This document shows positions 4,622 to 5,995 of a stretch of 5,995 bases of DNA, in pieces. The stretch is from Terriglobia bacterium (GTDB taxonomy: Bacteria; Acidobacteriota; Terriglobia; UBA7540), in assembly GCA_030049455.1 (NCBI GenBank), contig JASIKV010000438.1:1-5995 (forward strand). Reading direction: 5' to 3'. Each line of letters starts with the position of its first letter. The stretch's first letter is position 1. The notes under the pieces are model-generated. The model did not search any database, had not been told where the DNA came from, and was given only the letters and a program-made list of their open reading frames with translations. Position numbers and translations under genes: made by a program.

Positions 4622-5947
4622 ATGGAGAAGGAGCAAGACGTAACTCGACGTGAGTTTTTGAAAACCGCCGCTTCGGTCGGCGCTTCATCCCTTGCCGGGC
4701 TGGGCGCGCCGGCGATTCTCAGCGCGCAAAGCTCCGGCAACCCGGTGCGCTATGGATTTATCGGCACGGGAACAGAAGGTTGCACGCTTCTGAAGTTTCT
4801 CGCGACGCTTCCGGAAGGGAACTGCATCGCCACCTGCGACATTTATCCCCCCAACCTCAAGAAGGGCGTGGAAACTATCGGCTCCAATCCTGAAACCTAC
4901 ACCGAGTACCAGAAGATGCTCGAGCGGAAGGATATGGATGCCGTGATGATCGCAACGCCCCTGAATCTGCACGCGCAAATGGTGGTGGATTCACTCAACG
5001 CCGGCAAGCACGTCTTCGTCGAGAAGACGATGTACTTCAAGGAAGAAGAAGCGGACATGATTCGCAAGGCCACGCAGGCGAATCCCAAGCTGGTGCTGCA
5101 GGTGGGATTGCAGCGGCGCTCCAGCGTTCTCTACCAGGTGGCGATTGGATTGATTCGCAAGGGGGCCCTCGGCAAAGTGATGTTCGTGCGCGCCCAGTGG
5201 CATCGCAACAATAACTGGCGGCGCCCGGTGCCGGACGCTAAATTCGAGCGGCTGATCAATTGGCGCATGTACAAGGAATACTCCGGCGGCTTGCTGGCCG
5301 AGCTCGCCTCTCATCAAATCGATGTGGCCAATTGGGCTTTCGACGCCGAGCCGATTTTCGTCTACGCCACGGGCGGAATTGATTATTGGAAGGATGGCCG
5401 CGAGACCTGCGACAACGTTGAGGCGATTTACGAATATCCCGGCGGGCGGAAAATGGTTTGGAGCTCCATCCTGTGCAACGCCCACCTGGACTTCAGCGAG
5501 CAGATCATGGGCGACCGCGGAACGCTGATCATCAGTGCGCTTAAGAACTGCATGTACTACCGTGAGGACGTGCCCAAAGTGACCACCGGCAACAGTAAGG
5601 AGAATTGGTGGGCAGGGGCGACGGTCACCAACACCGCTCCGCAGGAGGGGATCGCCGTGTTTCCCGATCCTGTCGCGGCCAGCCAGCTGGGTTTCATGGA
5701 TCGCGAGGTGACTTACGCCAAACACTGGCTCGCGTCGATGGGAATCTACAATTACGAGGAGGCGCACGATCCCTACTGGAGCGAGTTGCGCAATTTTCTC
5801 CTGAGCGTGCGTGACGCCAAGCCCGTTATCGCTCCGTTTGAGCTGGGAATGCTGGACGCACAGGGAGTCATTTACGGGAACCGCTCAATCGAGACCGGGC
5901 AGCGTGTTTATTGGCCGGGGAAAGAGCCGGATGCAAAGAAGATTTAA
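4622..5947 (+). CDS. Tat-exported Gfo/Idh/MocA family oxidoreductase
   Basis: This 441-residue protein is a predicted NAD(P)-dependent sugar or cyclitol dehydrogenase-like enzyme. A twin-arginine signal (T8-R-R-E-F-L-K14, hydrophobic to about 34, then S-A-Q) predicts folded export, as in many acidobacterial and Bacteroidetes members that carry tightly bound cofactor. The Rossmann motif is G45-F-I-G-T-G50, with D73 at the second-strand end where ribose is usually bound. The family's E-K-P signature appears as E134-K-T136: the lysine is kept and proline replaced by threonine. The substrate-side motif is G-G-L-L-A-E-L-A-S-H-Q-I-D (222-234), with candidate catalytic H231. The C-terminal beta-sheet domain is full length. 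The ATG follows AAGGAG at 4608-4613 with ideal spacing. It is transcribed away from the S41 protease and no partner gene follows within the window. Substrate cannot be read from sequence; periplasmic carbohydrate or glycoside conversion is inferred from the family. Confidence 0.92.
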   Translation: MEKEQDVTRREFLKTAASVGASSLAGLGAPAILSAQSSGNPVRYGFIGTGTEGCTLLKFLATLPEGNCIATCDIYPPNLKKGVETIGSNPETYTEYQKMLERKDMDAVMIATPLNLHAQMVVDSLNAGKHVFVEKTMYFKEEEADMIRKATQANPKLVLQVGLQRRSSVLYQVAIGLIRKGALGKVMFVRAQWHRNNNWRRPVPDAKFERLINWRMYKEYSGGLLAELASHQIDVANWAFDAEPIFVYATGGIDYWKDGRETCDNVEAIYEYPGGRKMVWSSILCNAHLDFSEQIMGDRGTLIISALKNCMYYREDVPKVTTGNSKENWWAGATVTNTAPQEGIAVFPDPVAASQLGFMDREVTYAKHWLASMGIYNYEEAHDPYWSELRNFLLSVRDAKPVIAPFELGMLDAQGVIYGNRSIETGQRVYWPGKEPDAKKI

Positions 5948-5995
5948 GGTGTAAATGGTAAGAGGTAAAAGGGCGAAGGCTGAAGTTTGAATGAT
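5948..5995. other. Purine-rich tail after the oxidoreductase gene
   Basis: The last 48 bases are purine-rich on the plus strand (for example AAGAGGTAAAAGGGCGAAGG). No hairpin terminator, start codon with a ribosome-binding site, or repeat can be supported before the window ends. Confidence 0.4.

Noticed and set aside
4991..5767. 258-codon open frame on the minus strand opposite the Gfo/Idh gene
   Set aside because: It lies wholly inside a well-supported gene. Its translation is rich in His, Arg and Val with no domain pattern, as expected for the antisense frame of GC-rich coding DNA.

Overview
The window looks like chromosomal DNA of a moderately GC-rich soil bacterium, most likely an acidobacterium. 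This is inferred from the gene set: a Tat-exported Gfo/Idh/MocA protein of the Acidobacteria/Bacteroidetes type, a DUF5009 (NagX/HGSNAT-like) membrane protein, a secreted HAD phosphatase and a CtpA-type protease. No rRNA or tRNA is present, so the taxon is a guess. I see no mobile element, CRISPR array or obvious defence or biosynthetic cluster.

Layout. At the left edge, 1-836 on the minus strand is the N-terminal 278 residues of a multi-pass DUF5009 acyltransferase-like protein that runs off the window. Behind it lies a gene-poor stretch (837-1248) holding a decayed 43-codon piece of a MATE efflux transporter on the minus strand. Next comes a secreted HAD class IIIB acid phosphatase on the plus strand (1249-1929). 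It converges on a minus-strand pair: a 68-residue cold-shock protein (2370-2576), then a 95-residue uncharacterised protein (1994-2281), with a 10-bp intercistronic inverted repeat between them. The right half holds a CtpA-type S41 protease (2855-4438, minus, TTG start) and, divergently, a Tat-signal Gfo/Idh/MocA oxidoreductase (4622-5947, plus).

The most interesting parts are non-coding. (1) Upstream of the cold-shock gene, a near-consensus sigma-70 promoter (TTGCCA, 17 bp, TATAAT) is followed within about 40 nt by a perfect 12-bp inverted repeat and a T-tract, all before the start codon. That is either a premature terminator (attenuator) in a roughly 140-nt csp leader, or a compact small-RNA gene of about 70 nt. 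(2) The divergent protease/oxidoreductase spacer carries a perfect 18-bp palindrome, roughly equidistant from weak promoter-like elements on each side, as expected of a shared operator.

Functionally, three of the proteins carry export signals (phosphatase, protease, oxidoreductase) and one is a membrane protein. The genes otherwise look like independent housekeeping or accessory transcription units rather than one pathway.
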